A DNA stretch of 64,000 nucleotides from Brevipalpus yothersi (taxonomy: Eukaryota > Arthropoda > Arachnida > Trombidiformes > Tenuipalpidae). A model generated the notes under the pieces. That model worked only from the letters and a program-made list of their open reading frames with translations. It was not told the DNA's origin and did no database searches. Each line of letters opens with the position of its first letter. The first letter of the stretch is position 1. The position numbers and the translations under genes are program-made. Below are positions 53,537 to 64,000 of this stretch, piece after piece. Location of the stretch: contig QZCP01000093.1 of assembly GCA_003956705.1 (NCBI GenBank), forward strand, positions 18,426 through 82,425, read 5' to 3'.

Positions 53537-55177
53537 TCAATTAATGAACAAAATTCAGAACTCATTAACAGGAGGCTTAACTTACCGAACCAATATTTGA
53601 AAGTGTGATCGTTCCACCAGACAGATCAGCTTGTTGAAGCTTTCCAATTGATCCTGCCATGGTGAGACGCTTCATTTCTTCAGCTATCTCGAGAACACTT
53701 TTATCTTGGACATCTTTTACATTCGGCACAACAAGACCATCTTTGGTGTCCATAGCGAACCCAACGTTATGATAAGCTTTGTGTATCACTTTTTCAGCCT
53801 TCTCATCGATGGACGCATTGATTGATGGATATTTTTTGAGAGCAATTGAAAGTGCTTTGATAAAAAATGGCATATAAGTTAATTTGAGGTCACTTTCGTG
53901 AGCTTTCGCCCTCAATTGAGGCATAACTTCTATCAATTTGTTCAAATTGATCTCATCACACAATCCGAAATGTGGAATCTGTAAAGCTTGAGTCATCGAT
54001 TTGAACATGGCACGCTGAATGGCAGTGAATGGAATGGCAATCTCAGTACGATCACCCGGTAAGCTCTTGGAAATGGTAGCTGATGGAATGGCTGATTTTT
54101 CTTGACTTTTTGCTGAACCACTGCTATCAATTGTGGATTTAGTTGGCGACTTTGAATCTTGCTTTCGATTGGACATTTCATCAATATAACGCAAAACATC
54201 TTCCTTCATAATTCTTCCATCACGACCGGTACCTTTGATATCACTTAATCGAATCATATTTTCCGCTGCTAATCGACGTACTGCCGGTGTGGTCAACACT
54301 TTGCCAGTCCTCCAATTATCCATCGATGGCTTATTATCATCCGATTCAGCGGCTTTAAGTTCATCATCATTATCAGCCGTTTCTACCGGTTGTTGATGGT
54401 GGTGTTGATCACCAGTCTCACCACCGGTAACACGTATGTCAACAAGTGGTTTGCCAACTTTTGCTATTTCATCAATACCATAATGAATCTTGTCAATTAT
54501 ACCATCATATCTACTGGTAATTGTTACACTTGCTTTGTCAGATTGTACTTCACAAATGCTATCAAATTGATTCACTTTATCGCCAACATTGACAAACCAT
54601 TCTTTCAGCACAACCTCGGAGATACCTTCTCCAATGTCTGATAGATCAAAAGAAATAACTTTGTCCGCAAAAAGAGCTACAAATGAGATAGAGACAGCAA
54701 GATAATGATGTTGCAATTAGAAAACATGGAAACTAATGAATCAGGAGAAAATTGATCCTGATTGATTTTACCTGGAGTGTTGGTCCAAAGAGATCTATTA
54801 GATGAAAATTGAGATGCATAAGGAAAAGTGTGTCTTTCCTTAATCAAGGTAAACCTTGGAGCTAAATTAATGGAATAATTTGAAGAAGACGAAGATAGTG
54901 AAGATAGTGATGAAGAAGAACGAGGAAAATTGTTGTTGATACTTGTCAAGTCACAATTTAGAACATAGTTTCGCTTATAATTTGATAATTGATTGTGTAG
55001 CGGACGTTTAAAAGGTAAAAGTGAACACAAATGGTTGTAATAGTTATTGCTACTGTTGAACAGTTGGCAAGTAATGGCACTTGTTGTTGAAACAAACTTG
55101 ACACGATACATACTCAGGCCAATGATTACCAATATCGATGAATAATTATAAATCAATTGAGATCTATGAGGAGCCAC
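53200..55177 (-). CDS. DBT: Branched-chain alpha-ketoacid dehydrogenase E2 (lipoamide acyltransferase), 3 exons (578 aa)
   Basis: Exons 54772-55177, 53586-54676 and 53200-53439; GT-AG introns of 95 and 146 bp. Exon 1 is a long Ser/Asn-rich presequence, presumably mitochondrial. Then a lipoyl domain (FDLSDIGEGISEVVLKEWFV; EVQSDKAS with lipoyl Lys183), a peripheral subunit-binding domain (TTPAVRRLAAENMIRLSDIK..GTGRDGRI), and the acyltransferase domain (FTAIQRAMFKSM; LSNIGS/IGGVFGIPVI) with the catalytic SADHRVIDG (His548, Asp552). It transfers branched acyl groups from lipoate to CoA in Val/Leu/Ile breakdown, in the mitochondrial matrix. The second intron holds a long (TC)n on the transcribed sense near its 3' splice site. 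About 100 residues longer than the human protein, mainly in the presequence. Confidence 0.95.
53469..53532. repeat. (GA)n microsatellite in a DBT intron
   Basis: Reads as (TC)n in the DBT transcript, about 30 bp upstream of the exon 3 acceptor, where a polypyrimidine tract belongs. Confidence 0.9.
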
Positions 55178-55753
55178 CCGTTAAATGGACAAATAACATA
55201 TCCATATTATAATTAAAAAAAATTTTTCCACTACTCTTGTATAATTTCAAGATGTAAAGTATTTGAAAGAAAAGAAACGATAATATAAATATAATGTATC
55301 AGCAAGCACATGCAAGATCGACAATAAACGTTGTTGTTACGTATTATTGAGTTACGTTGCGATGAGAAAAAAAAAAGATTCTCACACAGATAGACACATT
55401 TTTCAGTAAACAAGATGAGGAAAGCCCTTTTTCCACTTTCTCTCTCTATGGTGTGACGATCATCATCACACCATGCTTTTTACGGTTGCTAACCATTTTA
55501 TTCCCTTGATGGTGCTGATCATGATGGTAACTTGATTAACCAGTTTAAAAGTGTGTATGTATGTGTTAAGATTGAGGCACCTCGACATACTCGTCTTCTG
55601 TCTATGATCAGTATGATCAGTTATGATTAAGAAGCAACTTTGTGCAAAAATTTAGAAAACGAAAACGATTTTAACGATTTTAATTGACGATGTATGAATA
55701 TGAGATAGAGGGGGGATGATGAAGTGAGAAGGTTTTTTTGTTCTCTCTTTTTG
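55178..55753. other. Intergenic region ENOPH1-DBT
   Basis: About 0.58 kb of AT-rich sequence with no gene seen. Contains the DBT 5' region and ENOPH1 3' UTR. Confidence 0.6.
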
Positions 55754-56834
55754 TCACTCAAAAATGATCTCAGTAAACGATGATATTGTACGAAATTCTT
55801 TTGAATCATATCGACCAGATTGCCTGTTACCAGGCCTTGAGACGAGTAATGCTCGACAACCGGCTTGCATGGCAGCTCGAGCTTCTGTTGGGGGAGGACA
55901 GAAAAAATTTATCAAAAATATTTCCAATGGAAATGATTCATTTTCATGATGGAATCGGAGAAAACTATCCTTCCTCTTGTTTTTTGTACTGACCTCTACC
56001 ACTATCGGTTAAAAATAATATATCATGAGGCTGTTCGTCTATGAAACTAGAAATTTTATAAAAACTTCTAGGATCTCTTTTGGAGCCTATGAGTACGTCA
56101 AAACAATCATCGATGAGCTGTGGTTGAGGGAGACAATGGTGAAGAAAAACGGTAATAAATCATGAATCATCTAGAAAAAATTTTCTATTATCTCTCTTTG
56201 TCTTAGAGAGAGCGAAAAAAAATGTGAAAAAAAATTCTCACAGGTAAAAGATTGCCATGAGTTGAACAGGCAAATAACAATTGTTGAACAATCGTCATTC
56301 CTGTGGAATATAAAAATAGGCGAATATGTAATTCTCTTTTCCAATAGTGCAGACATGGTGGAACATCATCGAAAACACTGCAAACGAGAATTAATATGGT
56401 AAATGTGAGGTGCACATTCTTGAAATAAGATTAAATTAAATTAATACAATTTTAACTCACTGTCCCTTAATGTTGGCCTTCTCATAGCCGAAAACCCATA
56501 CCAATATTTGTATCTGCTTGAGAGCAGCATTATTCTTTTTCTCATCCATTTGCCATAAAACATTTGCAATCACTGATCGTTTAACTAATTCTGGATCAGC
56601 TCGTTCATCTAATACCGATGGCACACGTACACCCTTCTCATGATCAATTCTCGCTTGCAGCCGTAATCGATCAATGGTTAACATTAATTCCGGTTGACCC
56701 CATCTTTCATTGAGAAATTTTTTAAGATGTGTTCTTATGTATGGAAATAAAACTTCGGCCACAAAACGTACCGATGTTGTGGTTCCTTCGATATCCAAAA
56801 TGATCACTTTCGGTTTTCGCATACGAACAGCCAT
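55754..56834 (-). CDS. ENOPH1: Enolase-phosphatase E1, 4 exons (254 aa)
   Basis: Exons 56461-56834, 56242-56377, 55994-56117 and 55754-55884 join in frame with GT-AG introns of 83, 124 and 109 bp. HAD-family motif I is ILDIEGTTTS (Asp14, Glu16). Exon 2 carries HVFDDVPP...WK and LFLYSTG (motif II). Exon 3 has FDVLIGSK (motif III Lys) and ILFLTDS (motif IV), continuing in exon 4 with REARAAMQAGCRALLVSRPG and a C-terminal SFTEIIFE. It is the bifunctional enolase/phosphatase of the methionine salvage pathway, acting on 2,3-diketo-5-methylthiopentyl-1-phosphate. Length is close to the human protein (261). Confidence 0.95.
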
Positions 56835-57402
56835 CGTAAAAAATTAGTAGGGCCTTATTTTTTCCTCTCCATACACATCACAATCAAATTTCATATAAAG
56901 ACATCAATTTTGATCCGAAATAAATAAACGGTAAATCATTTTATCCTTGAGATTTCAACAATGTTCTTCTCTCTTCTCTCTCTTCTCTACTGTGCCAAGC
57001 TGTTGGCTTGGGCTGTTTATTGTACACAAGAAAAAAAAGAGGCAGAAATAAGGATACTAACTAAGGCTGGAATGGAGAAAAATTTTGATTAATGATGCTA
57101 GATTGATTTTGGAGGACTTTTTTGGGGATCAAAATTTTCCAGGCTCAATTGGAGGTGAGGAAAAATAGAGGAGACAAATGACTTCAACAGAGAATAAAGC
57201 AACAACTTCCTTGAGGTAACAAATTATTATTCTATTTTCTCATAATAATGAGATGAGTTGAAATATATATACGTATATACATGTATATATATATGTATTT
57301 ATATATTATTCAGTTGTGCACCTAATTTTTCTCATCAACAATAGAATGAACGTATATTATCAATTAATATTACTGGAATTAGGGGAAGTAGGTTTCAACA
57401 GT
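56835..57402. other. Intergenic region POP1-ENOPH1
   Basis: About 0.57 kb, AT-rich with an ATAT stretch near 57260-57310; no gene seen. Confidence 0.6.
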
Positions 57403-59580
57403 TTATAGAGAAACAAAATTGTCGATCACAACTTTCACAAATCGAAAGCATTGTGACTTACTGGATCTTGTGAGAGCGAATATGGTATTCATGCGCTTGT
57501 TGGAAATTAAATGCAAAATTTTTGGAAATGATATTGCGGCGAAACCTTTACCTAATCCCTCCTCGAGAGAGAAATGGCCAAATTCAACGAAGCCGATCAC
57601 TTCGCGAGAAGAATCACGAAAATTATCCAAATTTTTGAGCTTTCTTGTTTCGAAGGGTCCATAATTTTTCTCTTGTAATCTTAAATCCAATCGAGACTGT
57701 CCAATGAAGGAATCCAAATCACTGATCTCCGGTAGACAAACTATATCACCCTTAGCAGGAACCCCTCTTTTCATACAAAATATTTCTACTATAACAAATG
57801 CTTGCTTCAGTCGTTCATTTGTGGCCAACTCGTCCAAAGAAATGTCATCTTCATTTAATCGTCTAATAAATTGGGGATCACGTAGAATGAAAAAATCTTT
57901 GGAGCCCGTTAAGTGTTCTACCAAATCGATCCATGGTTTTCGATCGACTTCATCAACCATAGGAGAATCAGGAAAACCAAAGTCAGGGAAAACTAAACGA
58001 TGTAAGTCTGAGGCTATTATTTTAAAGTCTCTGAGACCGCCCACTAAATGGCTTCGATTCCGTATTAGCCGCTGCCAGAAAGGCCGTGTCTGATTATATG
58101 GAACTACAATGTCTGTTAAGGGCGTTGAGCCAATTTTGTTGAACATGATCACGGTTTTTTCGATGCTCGGCTCATCCTCTACCTCCATTTGATCACTATT
58201 TCGAATCACAGGCTCTGCTTGATGGTCATATTTAATATCTGAGAAGACGAAACCAGAACTTTGAAAAGTAGGCGGCATATGGGATCCTATCACTTTACCG
58301 AGCGCCTTCTTTATCAGCGGCAGGGTTTCTATCCCGAAAAATTTAAAAAATTGAAAAATTCTCGAAGCATCAGCAACTTCAATTGAGGTATCCGCAAAAA
58401 TATCGATGAGTAATTGAGAAACACTTTGGAAGATTGACTTATGTATCCACACAAGCAGAAGATTCATCTTTGGGATGAGTATGAAGTGACCAGGTCCATA
58501 TGTTTGACCATTTCGGTCGGAAATAGTGAGCATCCATCGATCTGGTGGCCGATCAGGGCACAAAATCTCCTCACCAGGAGCACCATTGACTATTCCACTG
58601 AGCCTTTCGACTAGTGTCCAGGAATCATGATTTCTGAATAGAGAATAGGAAAAAAGAGCCATTGAAAAGAAAGAAAATTTCCCCAGGAAAATTGAAATTT
58701 ATGAGAAAATAAAATGAGCAGATAATTTGTAGTCAAACTTTCGAGGCAAATTTTTAGCTTTCTCAGAAGTAATGAATTATTTGCTATGATTGGAATACAT
58801 TTCTTCAACCGAGACTCACTTTGACCATGACTCCAAAGAGTATGAGAATAATTTTTTTTTCACACGCTTGCGAGTAAAGGAGGTAAATATGAATACACAA
58901 ATGGTCAGGAAAGTGAGCGGACTATTGTTCACAGTGTGCACACACAACTCATGTGTACACAGCGAATAATTCATTAGCTAATATTTTTTCACGTGAAATG
59001 CATGTGGATGAGTCGTTAGAGCTCAAATTTACCTGTACTTTATTTGAACACATTGCAAATGTGGTAGATAGAAGTGTATGCATCCTTCTTTTGACATTCG
59101 ATGCAGCTTTCGACGATTCTTGGTTGTATTATAATCAGGAACAATCAGACCATTGACGGTGGTCATTTTGAAGCGTTTAGCGAACCATATATGAAGAGGT
59201 GAACGATCTGGTTTGGTTTCACGTAGAGCTTGTGATAATGCAAATTTTTTCTTATTATGATGCTTTTTACACTTTTTTCTCTTCTTCTCTTTCACTTCTG
59301 AGGTAGTCAAATCTTTGCCGGCCATTTTACGCCTAATAAGCTTTCGAGCTCGGGACGGAAGTCGATTGATATTGTGGCTTGCCGCACGTCGTCTCATGTG
59401 TAATGGTAATTTTTGTGATATCAATTTGGGCGCTTTAGCTTTCACTTCGGAAACCAATTGATTGATTTCCGAATATCTTGACTCAATCATTTTGACCATC
59501 GATATTTCATCAGGCAAAATTTCTTTCGTAATAGCCAATTGATCTGTGGTTGAAGTGAATGAGGAGGACATGTTCGACAA
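57403..59580 (-). CDS. POP1: RNase P/MRP protein subunit POP1, 2 exons (592 aa)
   Basis: Exon 1 (59033-59580) has the POP1 N-terminal signature LPLHMRRRAASHNINRLPSR and HIWFAKRFKM, with a basic Lys-rich stretch between. Exon 2 (57403-58633) continues in frame (YRNHDSW..VERLSGIVNGA), then GPGHFILIPK..LLLVWIHKS, the POPLD region (VVPYNQTRPFWQRLI...GGLRDFK...FPDFGFPDSP), and the C-terminal VIGFVEFGHFSLEEGLGKGF motif. The 399-bp intron has a normal GTAAAT donor and TATTCAG acceptor. POP1 is the large scaffold protein of RNase P and RNase MRP in tRNA and rRNA processing. It is much shorter than human POP1 (about 1020 residues), mainly through shorter linkers. Start at the ATG that opens MSNMSSSF. 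Confidence 0.93.
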
Positions 59581-60634
59581 TCACTTGTATGCACACTCAC
59601 ACGAACTTGTACAATATCGGAGATGTCATCCAAAACAATCCAAAAAAGAGGTAGAAAAATGAGATGTCTGTGTATTTGTGTAGATATTAATTACAATTTT
59701 CCCGAAAAAAAAAGTTATCACGCATATACACAGCCAAACAATAATATGATGGCGCCTTGTTTACAAATATACATTTAATCGAAATGATACTTCAGAGAGT
59801 CAGCCCCAATTTTACACTATAAAATAGTTCATCAGCACTTCAATAAGATATCACAACCGCACACAATTGAACTATTGATAACTCACAAAAAAATATATAT
59901 ATACTATATGCATTCACTACACACATATGTGTTCATTCATTCAATATGATGATGATATTTTTTTTTCCATCATCATGAACATCATCATCGAGAACAATTA
60001 TCATCTCTCTCCTCTCTCCTCTTCATCCGAAATATTAGTATTAGTAGTAGTAGGAGTTGAAAATGATAACAGACATGTCTGTGAATCAGACTCTCTCTCT
60101 GTGTGTGTATGAAGCACATGTGTGAGAGGAGGGGGATGAAATTAGAAAGTCTTTTTTCCCTCCAATCGATACTAGTGACATCTGGCTTGGTGGTGTGCTG
60201 CCATCTATATATTTGAAAGGTCACCTTGTTTACATGTACTGCAGATGTGTGTCCTTGTCTTGCTGTGTGAGCTTGCTCTCGAGTTGAGCTTGAACGACGA
60301 ACTGCTTAGAACGGCGCAGAATGAAGTACACAGCAGACTTCGACAATTGATACAGATGAAGAGAGAGAGAGAGGGAACGATCATGTGTTGTGTACTTGTT
60401 ATCATGAATGCTCTGATCTACAGAGTCTAGGGATCTGTGTGTTGACTGTGCGAGAGAGAGAGAGAGAGAAAGATTCTCATGAAGAATTTTTCCAGCATAC
60501 AGAAGTTCTGGTACAAGAGTATCAAGAGTTCAGTGAAAGGAAGGGGGGAAAGTTGTTTTCCAGAGAGATGAGAACATGATTCAATTGGAAGGCGTGGCTC
60601 GACTAGTTAGACACCTCACACATACATACACTAG

Positions 60635-60703
<69 letters not shown>

Positions 60704-61107
60704 TCTCTTTCTCTCTCTTTTCTGTCGTATGTGTAAAAAACAAGGAGGAAGACATCTTGCTGTCATATAAATGCTGGTATTCCCTATTCTGTAACGCTCA
60801 ACGGCTGCTTTCTACTTCTCTTTGATCATTTTTGCTGGATAATTCGAGCAGCATTTATAACGAAAAATATCACGCTTACGCAACAATATTATGTGAATAT
60901 TGGAACTACATTGTGCCCTATGACGATCATGGATAACTTTTGAGCTTGCACATTTTATTTTTCGTCTAACAAGTGAACAAAACAAAACTGTATAACATTC
61001 TTTTTTTTATTGTAAATACTACTATATGTATGTGATTGATCGGTGCCAATCGTTACGAAATATTCATTCGACCTTCAGAACTATCTACCATCTAGTTTGG
61101 ATCAAAT

Positions 61108-61138
<31 letters not shown>

Positions 61139-61230
61139 TGTCTCCCTTTGCTCGTTGTATCCATCAAAAAGGCAGAAGAGAGAGAGAGCTAGATTTACAA
61201 CAGGGGAAAAATAATAAGAAGGGCATTTCT

Positions 61231-61274
<44 letters not shown>

Positions 61275-61905
61275 GATGATGATGTAGAAAGAGGGAAAGA
61301 GAGAGAGAGAGAAAGAGATTCCAGCCAAACACACTTGGAAAAATTCATCAGTTTCATCAGTTCCAAGAGAGAGAAAGAGAGAGAATTGAACGTGCGCGAA
61401 GTCCCTCTCTCTCTTGATCGGTGTTTTTCATTTCTCAACCGAGAACCGAGCAAAGAGAAAGAGAAAGAGAGAGAAAAGAGGGAAGCTTCAACATTAGCAA
61501 AGAGAGAGCAAAGAGAGAGAGAAAAAAATGTGAGAGAGAGAGAGAAATACATTCTTTATCATTCTCTCTATTTCAATCCTTCCTTCAGAGTTGTGTCTCT
61601 CTGTTGTGTATATTATTATTACTTGTTTTTCTGTCTCTTCTCTCTCTGATTTTTTGTTTTGTTGCTTGTTGTTTACATCGATTTTTTTTCTCGCCTTCCA
61701 CTATTACTACTATCGTATTTGGGCTCCTTCTTTTTTTTTGTTTTCACGAAAAAATATTTCGATAATTAATAATTAATAATTTGTATATTATCATCATCAC
61801 ACCTATGGAGAACTATATGTACATATGTGTGTGTGTGAGTGAATGGTTTTTTGCTCTTCGGTGTTTGTGTAATAATAATAATAATTTTGTTCCCTACTTC
61901 GCCTG
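59581..61905. other. Divergent promoter region with clustered GAGA/CTCT tracts
   Basis: 2.3 kb between POP1 (minus) and the Ser-rich gene (plus), with no coding sequence I can support. Contains many GA/CT tracts: 60361-60376, 60452-60470, about 60638-60720, 61107-61140, 61237-61270, 61300-61318, 61365-61385, 61456-61475 and 61500-61545. In other arthropods GAGAG is the site of GAGA-type chromatin factors, but simple microsatellite growth is an equal explanation. Confidence 0.6.
60638..60720. repeat. (CT)n / CTTT microsatellite
   Basis: Pure CT to about 60695, then CTCTTT variants. Confidence 0.9.
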
Positions 61906-64000
61906 ATGTTCATCGCTCTCAATTCATATTCGATTACCTCTCCACACCAACATTCAACACCACCATCACCACAACAGCAGCAGCAACAATCAAATCATAA
62001 TCGGCCACGAACCGAATTTATTGGATCCTCTTCATCGGCATCTTCTTCAACATCATCATCATCCCTATCGTCAACATTATTGATTTCTGGTGGATCAGTA
62101 ACAAAAACAACAACAACTACTACTACTACTACTAGCTATACGGAAAACAGTTTACCACACATGCCAGCTCAAACGGCTTCACCTGTGTTAACCACAACAC
62201 CAATATCACATCCACCACCTAGACCACCGTCTGCTCCTCATATTTTTTCATCACCCAATACACTTCAAAATCATCATCAGCAACAGCAACAGCAACAGCA
62301 ATCCCAACCACAGCAGCCGCAAAATAAGAGTAAAAATGAGTCATCAAATCACATGAGCAATGGAAATGGAATCAATGGAATTTCATCTGTATCAAATAGT
62401 AGCTCGATGAATAGTTATCATAATAATAATAACAATAATAATTTCAATAGTAATTCAAGTATGCCATATCGTAAACAATCCGTTTTTGTTGCACCAGCTG
62501 GACTCAATTGGATTATTAATGAAAATATTAATCATAATAATAATCATAATGGTCCAGCGAAATTAGCATCAAACTCTTTCAATCTTCCTCTTCCTCCTCC
62601 ACCTCCTCCTCCACCATGTTCTCCGTCTAGTAACAAGACAGTAGCCACCACATCGTCTTCTGCTCTTTTAATTTCAACCAATATTAAGCGTGAAAATAGT
62701 AGTGGTAGTACTAGTTCTAATAGTAGTGGTAGTAGTTCACCATCTATATCCAATACCAATACTTCACCAATTCCTCAGATAAACATACCAGCCACTGGTG
62801 TTGATTGTTCTTCTTCTTCCTCCGCTTTACCTAACCTCTCAACCACCACCTCAACAACATTGCCATCGGATTCTAGTAGTAGTAGTTGCTTTACAACAAG
62901 TACAGCCTCACCGTCTTCTACTTTGTCTTCATCATCCTCTTCATCATCATCACTATTACAATCAAAAATCAATCTACATGATATAAAGAAAGATGAAATC
63001 GAAGAACATATAAGTAAAATAATTTCTCAAAATGCCGCTATTGTTGAAACATTGGATCCATTGTGGTCTAAGCGATATTTATCGAGACATTCAGTTTCCT
63101 CCGTGCCAACAGGACATCATTTTTCTTCTAGCCCAAATTTTTCAGCCACAACAACATCATCATCTGTGTCTACATCAGTCCAAAATTCTTCTTCTTCTTC
63201 AATTTCATCCAATATTCTATTCAATCCAGCCGAATTAGCCAGCCGCAGCTCATCGCAAAGTGCCTTACCTAATCGTCGTTTCAGTGAAATAATTGTTGAT
63301 CCCACAAATCGATCAGCATCCAAGCTACAATCTGCACTACTAGGCAAAGTATTTACCACAACCGCAGCCGTAACGGTCATTACTTCATGTGCAAAAACTA
63401 TGCCACTATCTAACTTAAAATCTAGTGGTAATAGTAGTAACAATTTATACAATAGCTCAACAGGAAATCTTCATCATCGTTTATCGGCTACATATTCACA
63501 TGATTTGCTCAACAATAATAATATTATTGCGAACGAGCTACACCAGCCAACAACCGCAACCCGAAGACACAGTGAATTTATGTATCCATCGGTGATTAAA
63601 GTGAATCCAAAAAATCCTTCAACTCTTACCAATGGAAGTGGTAGTAGTAGTATCACTGGTGGTAGCTCAATAAGTTCTCTATCTGCATCCACATTTTGTT
63701 CGATTAAAAAAGATGATGATTCGCCAAGTTTGGTCCGAAATCTGCTAACATCATCCAAATCGAATCAAACGCCAGTCGCACCAGCGATCACTTCTTGTGC
63801 CACTTCTGTGCCCTCTGTAAGAGTCATATCGGTGCCTGATAAATTACCTATTACAATGCCAATAGTTGATATTCCCATGAATGGTAAAACATTGTCATCT
63901 ATCGATGGAAATAATGCTCATCCAGAAAATCCTGAAGGAAGTATTATCAAAGATTTGCTTCTCAAAGCACGAGATGATGGTGATGGTCGTAAAATTAGTC
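61906..64000 (+). CDS. Large Ser/Gln/Asn/Pro-rich protein, 5' part (698 codons, runs off the window)
   Basis: ATG at 61906 follows an in-frame TAA at 61882 and the frame stays open to the window end. Low-complexity blocks: Ser runs throughout, a Gln run (62279-62302), Asn runs (62422-62450), and a poly-Pro run (about 62590-62618). Ordered-looking islands are KKDEIEEHISKIISQNAAIV followed by ETLDPLWSKRYLSRH (about 62988-63100), NRRFSEIIVDP, RRHSEFMYPSVIKVNP (about 63560-63610), and GSIIKDLLLKARDDG at the end. No zinc finger or other classified domain lies in the visible part. Composition and islands suggest a large developmental transcription regulator; a Schnurri/HIVEP-type zinc-finger protein is one weak possibility, from memory of similar motifs, not demonstrated. 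Its long GAGA-rich 5' region fits a regulated gene. Confidence 0.7.
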   Translation, partial: MFIALNSYSITSPHQHSTPPSPQQQQQQSNHNRPRTEFIGSSSSASSSTSSSSLSSTLLISGGSVTKTTTTTTTTTSYTENSLPHMPAQTASPVLTTTPISHPPPRPPSAPHIFSSPNTLQNHHQQQQQQQQSQPQQPQNKSKNESSNHMSNGNGINGISSVSNSSSMNSYHNNNNNNNFNSNSSMPYRKQSVFVAPAGLNWIINENINHNNNHNGPAKLASNSFNLPLPPPPPPPPCSPSSNKTVATTSSSALLISTNIKRENSSGSTSSNSSGSSSPSISNTNTSPIPQINIPATGVDCSSSSSALPNLSTTTSTTLPSDSSSSSCFTTSTASPSSTLSSSSSSSSSLLQSKINLHDIKKDEIEEHISKIISQNAAIVETLDPLWSKRYLSRHSVSSVPTGHHFSSSPNFSATTTSSSVSTSVQNSSSSSISSNILFNPAELASRSSSQSALPNRRFSEIIVDPTNRSASKLQSALLGKVFTTTAAVTVITSCAKTMPLSNLKSSGNSSNNLYNSSTGNLHHRLSATYSHDLLNNNNIIANELHQPTTATRRHSEFMYPSVIKVNPKNPSTLTNGSGSSSITGGSSISSLSASTFCSIKKDDDSPSLVRNLLTSSKSNQTPVAPAITSCATSVPSVRVISVPDKLPITMPIVDIPMNGKTLSSIDGNNAHPENPEGSIIKDLLLKARDDGDGRKIS

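Noticed and set aside
61085..61765. Proteins of about 100-155 codons rich in ER or SL on both strands
   Set aside because: Products of GA/CT repeats in the 5' region of the Ser-rich gene; no start or splice logic.
62544..63758. Minus-strand frames opposite the Ser-rich gene
   Set aside because: Runs of Glu/Asp/Val/Gly are the complement of Ser/Asn/Thr codon repeats on the coding strand.
1..64000. CRISPR arrays, bacterial operons, rRNA genes, integrated virus genomes
   Set aside because: None seen: genes are spliced, repeats are transposons, microsatellites and tandem gene units, and no viral replicase or capsid signature was recognised.

Overview
The window looks like nuclear DNA of an arthropod, most probably a mite. 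It is AT-rich, its genes have short introns (about 50-400 bp), its housekeeping genes are animal-type, and it is full of (GA)n/(CT)n microsatellites. The dominant content is a tandem family of chelicerate-style divergent ionotropic receptors. The species call is inference; nothing in the sequence names it. One assembly gap (N) lies inside a GA microsatellite at 50055-50358.

Layout. (1) 1-5.6 kb: the tail of a receptor repeat unit and a receptor relic, interrupted by a complete Mutator-like (MULE) DNA transposon at 1060-5125. It has 46-bp terminal inverted repeats, a 9-bp target duplication and two convergent genes (a C2HC-finger protein and a transposase with a SWIM finger). (2) 5.5-41.4 kb: nine plus-strand receptor genes (A1-A9) of about 403 codons, each a single reading frame that starts at the ligand-binding domain. 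They lie in repeat units of roughly 3.4 kb or more, with long homologous spacers. The spacers hold receptor relics, Tc1/mariner remnants, a MITE at 19.7 kb, a 1.56-kb palindrome that truncates A6, a 1.6-kb insertion at 29.0-30.7 kb, and a mariner-like element carrying a tRNA-derived SINE in the 3' UTR of A8. (3) 42.8-49.0 kb: three more divergent receptors (B1 with one nonsense codon, B2 intact, C1 the most divergent, with a recognisable broken N-terminal domain upstream). (4) 49.0-59.6 kb: ordinary genes: a small secreted protein (minus), a secreted catalase-like protein that has lost catalytic residues (plus), and, all on minus, the branched-chain alpha-ketoacid dehydrogenase E2 subunit, enolase-phosphatase E1 and RNase P/MRP subunit POP1. 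(5) 59.6-64 kb: a GAGA-rich 5' region and the start of a long Ser/Gln/Asn/Pro-rich plus-strand gene that runs off the window.

How it fits together. The receptor array looks like a fast birth-and-death chemosensory cluster: local duplication, gene conversion between copies, internal deletion, nonsense mutation and repeated transposon insertion are all visible. Because the repeat units are paralogous, several insertions have a paralogous empty site inside this same window, which fixes their boundaries. The features least expected from known families are the presumably inactive secreted catalase, the exact 603-bp-arm palindrome, the five-copy C-rich motif confined to the MULE, and the apparent loss of the N-terminal domain across the receptor family.
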